Positions 10,911-23,600 of a stretch of DNA of 64,000 bases are shown one piece after another. The stretch covers positions 11,568,501-11,632,500 of the forward strand of contig NC_058498.1 of the NCBI RefSeq assembly GCF_020382885.2, given 5' to 3'. Source of the stretch: Scatophagus argus. Lineage: Eukaryota; Chordata; Actinopteri; Scatophagidae. Position 1 is the stretch's first letter, and each line of letters opens with the position of its first letter. The notes under the pieces were generated by a model. It made no database searches. It had not been told where the DNA came from and saw nothing but the letters and a program-made list of their open reading frames with translations. Position numbers and translations under genes: made by a program.

Positions 10911-13900
10911 AAAAAAACATCCTCGCTTCATCAACGCTCAGCTTGGGGCAGGCCTAGAAAAATCAGTAATTTCTCACAGGCACGAAGGAACACTCCTAAT
11001 TTTTTACTTAACAATAAATCACTGAGCTTAATTAACCGGAAACAGAAAGTCTGTACAGCTTTATCAGAACGACTCTTTTCTAAACTCGGAACAAGACACA
11101 CAGTACACGCTGTCTAAATGAAGATAATAAATACAGATGCAGTATACTGCATCATCTAGAAAACTTAGTGTTAGTTTACTTTCATTTTCAGCTTTTAAGT
11201 TAGTAATTATTTTATCATTTGCATAATGGAAGCATGAAAGTCTAACAAACAACTACTCTGCTAAAATCACTTCTATCAGATGTAATCTTGAATTAAGCAT
11301 TTTGGCTTATTATTCTTCGTGAAATGATATGTCTGTAGTCTTCAAGTTGGTCTCACAGCCTTTATTACCTTACAGGTCCTCAAATGAACAGTGTCTGTAC
11401 TGGCTCAATAGATATCCACCCTCTTTGTTTCAGACAAGGAGCTCTTACAGCCTGCAGCGTGAAAAATCTCACGACAGCCATCTCACTTCAGTTCTGTTTG
11501 TGCAAAAGCCCCACAGAGGATGTCACCACCACTGCTGTTCGAAATAACAGCAATAACACAGCATGGTAATGGCATGGTATTCAAGTATTGACGTAACTAA
11601 AGCTAAAATGTGCAATTATCGTGATCATAAACGTATTCTTAAGATGACAGTAACGTCTCCAATGAAGGGGTCGTGCTATACCAAGCTCCTCAATAGTAAG
11701 GTCTCAAAATAAATGTGCCTCTCACTGGAAAAACATGGCACAGCTACTTAAGTGCAGGGCAACAAGATTCCTTAATAGCGTTCGGTGAACATGGCAACAA
11801 GCTCATTTGGTAAGAGCGGTGGTGAAATTATTGGGTGGAATATTGTGAGCTCAGTGGACTAACAGCAGGCGTGATGTTAGATTTTTTAAACCCCCTGGAG
11901 GTGTCGTGAAGTGTCCGTGACAAGGTGTGCCCACTTGATAATGTCACTCGCTCCCACTTGCATTTCACCCTGCATGGAAACCCTGTCTCTTAAAGCCTTA
12001 AATTAGGATGAGAGGCAGTTTGTGTCAGATCATATGTGCTGGGGAAGAAGCAGTTCAATTTATGCCTCTTCCGCATCAGCAGACTGATCCTTTGCTAATG
12101 CTCCTCTTCACCTGACACCAAAGCAACTCCTCTTACAGGAAATCAGCTAAGATGTGAAAGATATGACGGTGCCCCTGTGAAGTGCTCAGCACCAATATTT
12201 GCAAATCCCTTGGACATAAACCCCTAATATCTGTTTATTAATAAATACCTTTAGATACTGTGGTTAGGGTAGTGTGTTGTTGCCTCAGTTAGCATTTTAA
12301 ATTTTTTAGATTTGAACAAAATGTGCCCACTCTTTGCGAGCCAAAGAGCTGTGGGAGCACTTTGACCGTGCCAAGACATATGTTTATTTATCCTCAAAAT
12401 GTCAACATCCGCTGCATAGCCTGAACAAATACTGGTGCCAAGCTTTAAGCACTGTGCCAGGCATATTTTAATGTCTGGTAAACACTGTCCTCTAGTGCTC
12501 ACACTCTAACACACACACAAACACACACACAGATGCATACCACAGGATTATACTCCCCGGTGCCAATACCAGAAATGTGTACTTTTCAAGGAATTAGATT
12601 TTTACAGCATATTGTGTCTTCTTTTAAAAACACTACAGACTTCAGGGAGATTCTCAGGATTCAATATATTCATCACACTTTATGTTAATTCTTGTTAACA
12701 TGTGCTGTTTGTTCAAAAAGTGCTCCCAGTCATTTCCTATAAGGAAATTTCACTTGTTGAACTGGTGGCTTTTATACTAAAACCCGTCATCTGCATTGAC
12801 CTTTTGTGCCTCCGCTCCATAGCTATGCTATGCACAAAAACATGGAGTAATGGCCACAATTGGACAAAAATGTCTGTAGCCATGCTTTTATTATGTGCCG
12901 CCCTCAGATGGCTTTTAGCGGGGCTGGTATCGTCTGCCTAATGAGGCAAGTCACAATCACAGAGTGAGCAGCAATAAAAAGGAGGGGATGGTCTATCCCT
13001 CCTCGTCCAAATTACCTGATCAATCATTGACTAATGCTTTCTAACCAGCTGATTTCACCTGTCAACACAAGGTCAGGGTGTCCTGATCTTCTAGATGACA
13101 GGAGGTGATGTGGATCTTGAAGCAGGCACAACAGATTTGCAATCACCCTGTCAACCCGCACTTGAAAGCCCGCAGGATATTAAAGATGTAAATGGAACAT
13201 AATGGCGTCATTATAATTGTGCTCATCCTGTTCAGCCTTTGATGGCAGTGTCTTTTCTCTGCAATTCAACACCATCTGGCTAAATCAGCGTAGGCAGGAG
13301 AAGCAGAGCCAAGAGTAGTTAGGACAACCAGTCTTTGGTTAGGACGCAGTCATTATCTTTGGCTAGTGACACATCCCATTTGTTATGACTTTAAGTTGAG
13401 ACTTGTGCAGGGGCCCAGTTCAGGCGCAGTATGACATTCCTTAAATCTGTTCACACAGTGACACCTTCAGATCTCTGAATGTTAATAAATGTAGTGAATA
13501 CCAAAGGGCAGAGAGTGTTTTGTGTGGAGGAGACAGTGAACTTTAAGGACATGCATGGTGACTTTGTGTACTGATATCTGCAAACAGTTCTGTTGGATCA
13601 GTTGAGTCAACAAACACAGCAGGTCATGCAGACCTTGTAAACATCAGAAACCCTCCAAAAGAGGCATTTTTGAACCAGTTTACTAAATCCATAACTCACC
13701 CACAACATTTATTTTGCATTTTGACAGTCAAATGAGATATTTAGAGTACTGTTAACAAAGACTGTTTATTTGCCAAGTTGGCTGGTAAAGTAGACAAACC
13801 TGCCAGTCATTTGGCTTGTGTTTTCTGCAGTTTTCCCTCCCCTCTTACATATTGGGAGGAAAATTAAATTTGGCAAATATAATGTTATGCAGATTGTTCT

Positions 13901-14771
13901 CTTTTTTTTTTTTTAAACAAAAGCAAAAAGCGCTAGAAAGTTGACTTGATCAGCTTCTGCAAGATTTTCAGGATTTCCAGGGATTTCATCAGTACTGCTG
14001 AACACCGTCTTACTGAACAACATTGTGTGATATTAATTAATGAGCTCAATTAGTGTAATGTAATATATAAATAATTTCGTTCTTAATTGTCTAACATAAA
14101 AAGGCTGTAACCTTTCAATCTTTCTCATTGTATTAACAAGCAGAAACTGAATTCGGTGAAGATTCATTAAATGTTATTGTGGTAAAGGAAGCCTGCACAC
14201 TGGACACACTGATACAACACACTGCTCTGATGAACAAAGGATTTATACTGACAGAATCGGAACAAGAAAACAAAACTTGCTGAAACACTTTTTGGTAAAT
14301 CCAGCATTATGAAGATACAATATTTTGGAACAAAAGCATGAACTTACACAATGTTTTGTCAAACGAGGCAGTTCAAATATTAACATGCTTTCAGATGAAT
14401 AAATCAGGACCTTTACAGGTTATTTCCAAACTGGTGACATCTGACGGATTACTGATGCATCTTTTATGATTTTCGCTTTCATCACGGTGGTGAGATTTTG
14501 GTTGCAGCATTACCACTCTGAAAAGAGACATCTGGCTCCCATCTGGGCTTTGTTGTGTTTCTGCAGCATAAAACATATTTTGTAAGGCAAGCAAAACTGG
14601 CACAAGTCTTTGCTTGTTTCTTCCTCATCTGCTTTGCATAGAAATCTGTCAAACCAATCCACGGCCATACACACACGCACAAGCACAGAATTATCCAGTA
14701 TTCAGAAGGACTCAGTAAATTAGTAGGAACATTCAATTAAGCTTAAACGGGTTTATGTAGCTCACATGTTT
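10911..14771. other. Intergenic stretch downstream of vtgC
   Basis: No exon could be supported. The 3' UTR of vtgC must lie at its right end. No canonical AATAAA is present on the minus strand within about 300 bp of the vtgC stop; a CATAAA variant occurs about 20 nt after it. A 14-nt T run lies at about 13,901-13,914. Confidence 0.5.
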
Positions 14772-17618
14772 TCATGCACGTCCAAAGCTGTCTGTTGTTG
14801 TGTTTCTGATGTTGTGCTGAAACTCCACAAAACTGGCAGGTGGGAGTGGGACTGGAATAGCCTGACGGTAGACTGTATACTAATGACAAGACAAATGACA
14901 CATCCATGTAAATACAGCAGCCAAGACTTGTTACAAACAGTGGAGGGATTTCGAAGTTTTGCATAAAAAATGTAGTAGGTAGTGAATGTTTCCTCCAACA
15001 CCTCTGGGAATTTAATCTTCACATCGATGCTGTCTGCTGAGGCTGCAACAACTGATGCAGAAACCTCCTGCATGGCATTTCTCTCATGTTGCTGGGAGAA
15101 ACCGAGAAGGAAAGCCACACCTGGGATGTAGCTTTCAAATCTGGGAAAGGTAAAAAGCTCCATTAACAACACATGCCATGTTCATAAACAAGAAAATGTT
15201 CTTACCATATTCTGTCAGCCAAAGTAAGTTGCTTCAGTCATCTTCCACTTTCTTCTTCAGCTCACTCTCCTCATCCTCCCCCGACATATTGTTTTCACTG
15301 ATGCAAACTGAATGTTATTCCACTGAAGCTCACCTTTTGCCCATTTCTGCCATGGCTTCAGGGATCCTGGTCCAGTGTATTTTGGCCTTGAGTGTTGGCT
15401 TGGAACCAGGCAGATGTGCATTTGCAGCCTTCAGTGACATTTCATAGGACTGACATTCAGCTCCCCATCTAATGTGTGTCTGGACCAAACACAAGAGATC
15501 AGTCATGAAGAGAGTCTCTTCAAACACAATGGCTCCAGCCTCAGTCTGCAATATACATATATATATATAACTTTAAATTGCAAGACTGGAACCTGCTCTC
15601 ACTCCATAAGCAACTAATCTGTGTTTATATTGTTGTATGATGCTTTAAAATGTGACAAAATTTAAAAAGCATTGTTTAGACATGTACAGTCATTCACAAT
15701 GATTATGATTATTATGATATGTAGAACTGAAGCTGGTAAAAGAGTGCATTCGTCCATTTTGAAAAAGGCCAGCTGATGTTGATGGTAGCTGGTTGCTGGA
15801 GTTTTAATCATGCATCTTTGCTGGTGTTGGTCTTCTCAGGGAAAACGTTGCATGGCATAAGCTAGCAACATTTCATACATCTAAATAAGAATGAAAATAA
15901 ATATCGCAACAGTCCTACCTGTGTTTCATACCTACCTTTGCCTCAATATGCGCATTCACAATGGTGTCGATGCACATCTTCCAGTTGGTGTCTTCTCCAA
16001 CCTGAGACACAATCAGTTGGGCATTCTGAATGTTTGCCTCAGGCGTGTAGTAGATGGCTGCATCGTAACCCTCAGGCTTCTGGTTGCCACTCATGGCAAA
16101 GGCTTTGATATTGAACACAGCTTCGGGTGTTGAGTCCCATCCCTATTGAATGAGACAGAAAGCAGTCCATAAGTCTGTAATGGCCTTCTGTGCTTCATGT
16201 CCAATATCTGTCCATTATGTCGTGTGTGGACTTAGTGGACTGGGGACTGTAAGGGGTAACTGTTGTGAAATAAAAAAAAATGTATTTACTGTATGAACAT
16301 CATTTCATAAGGACAGACAATTAACTACACTTCTAACTTTCTTTCTAACTTTTTGTAGCAATGGTGGGATCATGAATCGTATGCATGGCCAAAACATTGT
16401 AACATGATGACATTAGTCAGTACAAACTGCCTATTTTGTGCAATGAAACATTATTTTGATGACATGTTTAGCATACTTCCATTACGATGCCATGATGGCT
16501 GCTATGAGATCCTCTGACGCTTGAGGATGAATCATGGGACAGATGTACGCCCTGGGTCATTTCCTATCAAAACAATTAAGAAATGGGAGAACTTGCATGG
16601 ATGAAACACCGGAGCAGGTGCAGAGATAATAACATTGAAAGGGTAGTTAAAATACCTTGGAAATCCTCCTTAAAGTGTCAAGCAGTTGCCGTGTGCTCAT
16701 TGGATGTCTGCTCGGGCCGGCATTAACCTCAAAGTGGATTTTGTCAACAGCTTTGATTGCCTGGACTAATACAAGTGGCACAGGATAGGTTAGCAAAGAA
16801 TTTAAGACAGAAACGTACAGAGGCAGACCAAATAACACACGCTCACATACAATCTCAGTTTTATCCAATCATCGTCAAACTACTTTGACCGTCCCTGAAA
16901 GTCTGGCTTTTGCCGACCGTCAGTGGTTTCACCCACGGCAGTGACGTAAATGTGTACTCTCGGATGTGGCAGTACATTGTGACATCACTGCTTGGTGTGG
17001 TTCATTCACACTTCTGACCACACAGAGGAGCAACAGATGTGAAACACATGACCAGTCAGCCTGGTTTTAAAGCATCTGCATAACTTTGATGATTTAAAAC
17101 CGCTTTCATGTTGCTTTTCTTTGTTGCAGTTTGAAAAGATGATTATTAGCAACCAGTCATCATGTCAGAATTGCAAAACATTGCAGCAGCCGCAATATCC
17201 ATGGCACAAAGACAGTTATTTTCTCAAAAAATGGATCCTGAAGCAAAATGAGTGGACTGCTGGTGTTGGTCCATTAATAAAATGCTATAATGCATGGTGG
17301 CAGCAGCAACTGTGGTAACAGTGTTTGCAAAGTGGGCAGTAAAGTATTGTGTCTCATGTAAGCTTAGCAGCTGTCTGACTGAACTTCTAGATATGTAAGT
17401 TGTGATGAATCCAGGACTGTGGTATGTAATGTGTTGGACTTGTGGATACCTGGGACTACTTTGAATGCCATGTATGTGTATCCCAGGAAATAGTACAGGG
17501 GATATTCCTCGTGATAATACTCTCTCTTTAATTCAGATTCCACACAGAAACCAGCTCCATAAATGTCACTCGCAGCACACATTCTGCCTCTTGGATGCCA
17601 GGAGTTTGGTGTCAGGAG
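14772..17618 (-). other. vtgC (vtg3): vtgC exons 21-26: lipovitellin-2-like part and C-terminus
   Basis: Exons: 17450-17618, 16656-16765, 15936-16142, 15334-15545, 15002-15140, 14772-14879 (residues 955-1268). Exon 21 begins LLTPNSWHPRGRMCAASDIY. Exon 22 is acceptor TTAG at 16766-16769; the nearer CCAG would put a stop in frame, so it is excluded. Exon 25 ends at IKFPE on a weak GAG/GTGTTG donor. Exon 26 starts YTVYRQAIPVPL after TTAG and ends NTTTDSFGRA-stop. Joining FPE to YTVYRQA matches the family; reading on without splicing does not. Confidence 0.88.
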
Positions 17619-20600
17619 CTGTTGGATTTGAAAAATCACAGATATTAGCCCCTGTAAATCTACTTAATTAGTGATTAACTCTAACAGCAGTCTCCTGAAG
17701 GTGTTGACTGTACCTGATCTGAGTCAGGCCTCACAACTGCAGGATCCCTGTGGACAACTTCATCATTGGAGTCAATAGCGCTGGGTATTATTGGAGTCAT
17801 CTTAGCCAAAGCTGGCTCTGCACTGTTCCTGGTGACTGCGTACACATTGGAGCTGTTGGTTGGAAAGGAAAGTAAGAATTCTTAGACCTCTCACATTGGA
17901 AGTATTGTGGATAGTGAGTGTAATACCTAAAGCACAATTTTAACATACACATATGCAAAGTAGATGGTTAAATTATGCTGCTGATTAGATTCAGAATTAC
18001 TTTTGAACTTGAAATGACAAGTCAGTTTCTTTATTAAAAAATGGATTTCTTGCGGTGCTAAATACGTAAGTTGTGCCATTTTTAAGCCTTATATTGCAAT
18101 GCAGTGCACGACAAACTATTTATTGATGTTTTCAGTACGCAGCAGAACAGCAACATTGTAAAATTCAACTCGCTCGATGTTCCCTGATCTGTCTAGATGC
18201 ACTCGATGTGGTTGAGACAGATCATGTCGTTTTGTTACCAACAAGGAGGAGCCATAACATAACATGACGATTGTCAGACAAGGCTTGGATTTTTAGAGTT
18301 TGTGAATTAATTCAAAGCTGTCAAAGATAAGAGTTGTATTTCTTTATGTGAAGCAATTCTTTCCAGCATGAGGAAAACATACCTTATTGAAAAGAGTTCA
18401 AACTCTTTTTTGCATGGAGGGAAGTCGAGTTCAAACTTCTTTTCTCTGACATTGATCTTGGCTGCAAACTTCCATGGGATAGCGAGAGGTACTTTGCTCT
18501 TAAACTCAGAACCACACTGGAACAACTCTGTGTTTACCCCATAGAAAACCCAGAAATCCTTTGTGAAACTAAAAAAGAGAAAGAGGTTCATTTAGCAGTT
18601 GTGATTTCACAGTATGTATGTAAGTAGTATACAAATGGAATTGTGGGCAGTGGTGATCAAAATGCTGCCAAATAGCATAGTTTGCTTCTGATGACCTTAA
18701 TTTAACATGCTGATGCTACATTAATTTTACAAGAAATGAACATGAAATGTTTTACCCAATAAAACCATCAGACTCCACTGAAATTTCAGAAGTCAACAGT
18801 TCTCCAAGACGTTCAGTCATTGGTGGATTTACTGCAGCTTTGGCTACACAAGGAAAATTGACTTTCATAATTCCATACATCAAATTGAAAAGGTTTTAGT
18901 CATTAATCAGCATTCATTTTATTTGTAAGGCGGCTGAATACTGCTGGATTTGGCTCCTCACCGTTAACAGTGATCCCATTGATGGTTTCATAATATTTGC
19001 TAATCTCCAGCGGGAAACCCAGGGTGGTAGCTTGGAAGAAGCGAGCCTCAAAGATTAAGAAAGGCTTTGTCCTATGCCATGATACTCCTCTCTGTAAATT
19101 TTCAATCACGGCCCACAGAGGGCTTTCTTTCCCTGCAGAGGGACTGACGGCCTGTGGGTAGGATCAGAGGAGAGCGGGCAACAAGCTTTGTACGCTGCAT
19201 GAAACTCTGCTCCTGTTTGTTGACTGAACTGACTCGGAGATAAATGAATTATTCTCAGTGTGGTCTTTCTTTTTCTCTCACCCTGATGATGCTCCGAATG
19301 AACTCTTTGTTAATATCAGCAAAGAACCACTCTTGTCCAGAGGCACGTGCATAGGCAGAGAAGGCGGGCTTGTTGGCGGGCAGATTTTCCCAGTTTTGAA
19401 GCTGAAAAACGACACAGCACAATGGTCACTCAAACAAATAAGATGGGAAATCTCAGTACAGTAATGATACTGCCTCAGAGTTCCAGTTATCTACTCACCA
19501 CATCGAACACAGCCTGAAAGTCACTAAAACTAAGATCCCCTTTAAAACCAGGAATGCTGGAGCCAAACAGATCCTTAATTCCTTCAGCACGGATACCCAA
19601 CTTTAGCATTAAAAAACAGTATGTGATTATTATTCATGATTGGTAAGACACATTTATATTCAGTGAAAGTTTTCAATGCATGTTGTACCTCCAGCAGCTG
19701 TAGAATTCTACCAATGATAAAAAATTTTCCTTTCATCATAATTTCAGTGGGAAAGACATTTGTGGCACTTCTTAGCATGAAGAATTCTGTGGCTGTTCCA
19801 ATTAGGAAATCATCTGTATTGGGAAAAATAGGAAGGGTTTTAAGGAAGGGTTTTTAGAGAAATCATTGGATTCAAGAACCTGCACATGAGCATACCATTG
19901 AACCAGTCCATGCGCATTGCTTTGCTGTAGCGATAGCTGAGATGACCAAACTTAGGGGCCAGGATTTTCACAGCTACATTGCAGGCAGTTGAGCTAGAGT
20001 GGAGAACACAAGAAAGAAAGTTTAAAGCTTAAAGAAAGAAAGTTTAAAGTAGTGCATATAATGTCCAGTGTTCTCCAATACTGGACATTATATGCGCTAC
20101 ACAATAATAAATTGATTATAAAGGTTTTGTTTTGCTCACAGGAAGTAATTTTCTGGTGTGTTGGATCTGGCAAGGCTTCTCAAGTAGGCATATGCAAAAC
20201 TAACAACATGGAGGTCTTTTTCCTCTTGTAAATGTGCAGTCACTGTGGATACCAAAGCCAATGATGGCTTTGTGTCAAACAGGATCATGAAAGCCAGCAT
20301 GCGTATCTCGGGAGGGAGGTTCTTTTGCAGGAACAGACTCAAGGTAATTTCTTGGACCTGGAAACAGAAGTATTATAATGAATAGGAGTTCAGAAAGACT
20401 GCACTTTCAACCGCCCACACTTGAGGGAATTTCCTTTCCATTCCAACACAGTCAGTTATTTTCTGAAGCGCTCATGAACTTTGAAACACTAATGTGACAA
20501 TAGCATGAATCAGAATTGCCGTTTTCAGAACAGATTGTTGAAAATTATTCTTACCTGTCACAATGACGAAAATGAAAAACATGTTCCAGCATTAGAGTAG

Positions 20601-23600
20601 TCCAGTGCTTTGTGTGACTGAACTCTTACTTTGACGTTGACCTTGACAAACTATTTAATTTTCAACTTCACTATAGAACACAATGTGCAATTAGCATAAA
20701 CCTCTTTTTTCATAAAAATCTAGTATGTAGCTGTACTGAATGAAGAAGAAAGTTCTGTATGCCCTACATAGTTGAGTTCTTACACTGTGAGGGTCTCTGG
20801 CAGCTATTAGTCTCATAGACTGCACAGCAGCACTCAGCACACGAGGTGGCAAATCTACAGGAGTGGCAGCAACACCCGGGAGGAACCGCATGATGGTTTT
20901 AATGCTGCCTGGATGACCTGCGTTCCCCAGAGCTTTCAGAGTGATGACCATGTCTGCTTCGTTGCCATTCCTCAGACTTTCCAAGGCCATGTCCAGCAGT
21001 GGCTAGTACAGATGTTAAACACATACCAAATGATTATAAGGTTCTGTTACGTGTTTCTGTTCTGCATCTTAAATACTTATCAGAGAGAAGGGATTTGTTC
21101 CTCTGTTTGATTACCTGAACAGCATTTACTGGACAAGGTGTGTAATAGGCACAGAGCTTGTACACCAGAGAGCCATAGGAAAGAACCACAGTGTGCCACA
21201 GATAGGTGTTGGATTTACTGAAGGGCATGTTCAGGAACATCTGGGAAAGAGACACGTTTTGACATGATATGGAGAGCATCATTCTCGAGTCTGCGTTCTC
21301 GATTTGTCGATGTCTTTAGCATGAACTCACTTTAGCCATCTCAACCAGCTCGGGAATAGCCTGGAGATGGTCAAAGGATAGCAAAAGAGTTTCCAGAGCT
21401 TCTGTCTCAGACACATCAGCAGCCTGGAACCTCATTTCCAGGAATTTCAGGATCCTGGCATCGTTGACCTCAACAATCATGTCTAAAAACCAACGTCTGA
21501 TAAAGAAGAGAAGGTGAAAGAAGTGAAAATGAATGCATCGAGCAGCACTTAAGATAAGGATTATCCTTCAAATAAATTGAGAGAGCAAAGTTAAAAGATG
21601 AAAGTGTGAAGGACAAGTGCAGAAGTCAGGTGTTAGTGAGTGCCTTCATCTTAATGAACAACAGCAGTCTTTCAGTCATCACCCTTCTGTCACCATGTCT
21701 CGCATGATAAAACATCTCTCAGCAACTGTAATGTACCAGACTAAATCCTTCCAAGTGGGAGGATACTCTTCAATTAGCTTTTCAGGTCAGAGCGGATCAG
21801 TATAAGAAGAAAGAGGACCATTTCTTCACCATCTTATAACACTGTAATGAAAAGCTTGATTAAAGGATTTTCACTTTCGAACCTTACTGCAGTGTTGCAT
21901 GCAGATAATGGTCTGGTTATAGTCAAGTTTTAGCAACAGTTTTGTCAAAGTTAGTGAATGATCACATGTTTGAAGTAACCCTTACACAGACATGCATCAA
22001 ATAGCCTATAGAACGTGCTGTACTGCATGATTTTCGCAATATCCCCAGAACTGAAAATTGCAACAAAAAACGCTAAAAATACTTAGAAGTATAAAAGTAT
22101 TATCAACAAAAAGTACTTACCCTAGTAAAAACACTCATTGGGCAGCTGAATGGTGGTCACTGTAATGCCTTTGTTTACTATATGATCCAAATATCATTAC
22201 TGTAATATTACTATTAATGCTGTGGCTGGTTGATATGGATTGTAACTACAATAACCGTATAAAGTATGTAACTATTGGGTAGTTCAACCCTTTACAACAA
22301 ATGACTTTAGAGAGTCGTTTAGTTTTCTATGTAAAATTTCGAAAAGTAAAGTGTAACAAAAATGTGCTGAAGCACAGAGTAAGTGTACCACTGAAAATGA
22401 TATGGGCTGCCATAATTCTTCACCTGTACTCTTCATTTCCTGCAAATTGCTTCCACATAGCTTCCAGTCCTTCATAAGGCACCACTCTGAGAAGCTGATA
22501 CAGCTTTATAGTATCCTCAGTAGTTGCACTGTCAATCTGGTATTTATTGGCTTCAGCCAGGTGTTTGATCAGCTCAATAGCCTGTAGAGAGGAACAGGGA
22601 GTACAGCCTTTGACAATAACAAAATGAATCTTTGACATTTTCAAATTCCAATGGAAATCATTAGTGTATGTCAATCTAATACGAGGTCCACTGAGCACGA
22701 GATTTATCCACTTTATAAGAGATAATAAAGACTTTTCATTTCAGTTCATCTTTGAAAAGTAAATTAATTCAACAATAATCTTAATATCTAGGAATGCAAT
22801 TGATTTCATTTAAATATTGCCTTTTATTTCTGTATTTATTTTAATTGAATTCAGTTTATCTCATACTGATACATTTGTATACATTACCTTTGGTACTGGG
22901 TCATCCAGGTTCTGCATCATAATTGGGACATTAGCTTCTGCATTGACAAACTTGTAAACAAGGTTGCCCTTGCTTTCCATCGGCCCGAACGTGACGGCTC
23001 TCGCTGTGTCACTCACGCTGAGCAGCACCATTTCCTTCCTGCAGCAGAAGACATTTAAAGCAGACGATTTGTATTGCAGACAAGCCTGGTTGATGAGCAG
23101 GCGTAATGTGCTGATATTTTCTTGTCTTACATCGCTTCCATCTTGAAACTGCCGCCCTTCACATTGAAGGGACTGAAGTGTTGTCGCTCCAGGCCATGAG
23201 CCCTGGTAATGAGGCCTCCCTCTGCTGTTGGTTTGACTGTGTAAACATATCTCACTGTTGAAATGATAGATTCCCCTCTCTAGATTGGAGGACACATAAA
23301 AATAGGACTGACTTTGGTGTGTTTCATTTGTAAAGGGTAGATTCAGATGCATCTGCAGTGAGACAAACAGACCTGTCTGGAGACATTATCGAGCACAGCG
23401 GTTGCCATCCCCCTGTACATCGCTGCTTTCTCCCTGCAGCCGTTGATATCTATAACCTGAGTGATGGTCATTTCCTTTGTTTCGATGTTTTCCTCTGTTG
23501 CATAGGTACTCTGACACTTGCCATGGATGCCAATCTAAACACAAGATGAGACATTGTCTTATTTTTCATTGCATTATAGCTGTAAATGAAGAGAGCACTT

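Larger units (their letters stand above)
19689..22581 (-). other. vtgC (vtg3): vtgC exons 8-14: helical lipovitellin-1 domain
   Basis: Exons: 22424-22581, 21331-21496, 21115-21240, 20784-21002, 20140-20357, 19896-19993, 19689-19813 (residues 310-679). The region is the superhelix of paired helices seen in lipovitellin, with family-typical text such as ALGNAGHPGSIKTIMRFLPG and SFAYAYLRSLARSNTPENYF. All joins keep phase. The intron between exons 12 and 13 is only 146 bp and holds a strong hairpin (see repeats). Confidence 0.92.

Noticed and set aside
16761..16765. CCAG at 16,761-16,764 as the acceptor of vtgC exon 22
   Set aside because: It gives an immediate in-frame TGA; the TTAG a few bases upstream restores the family sequence.
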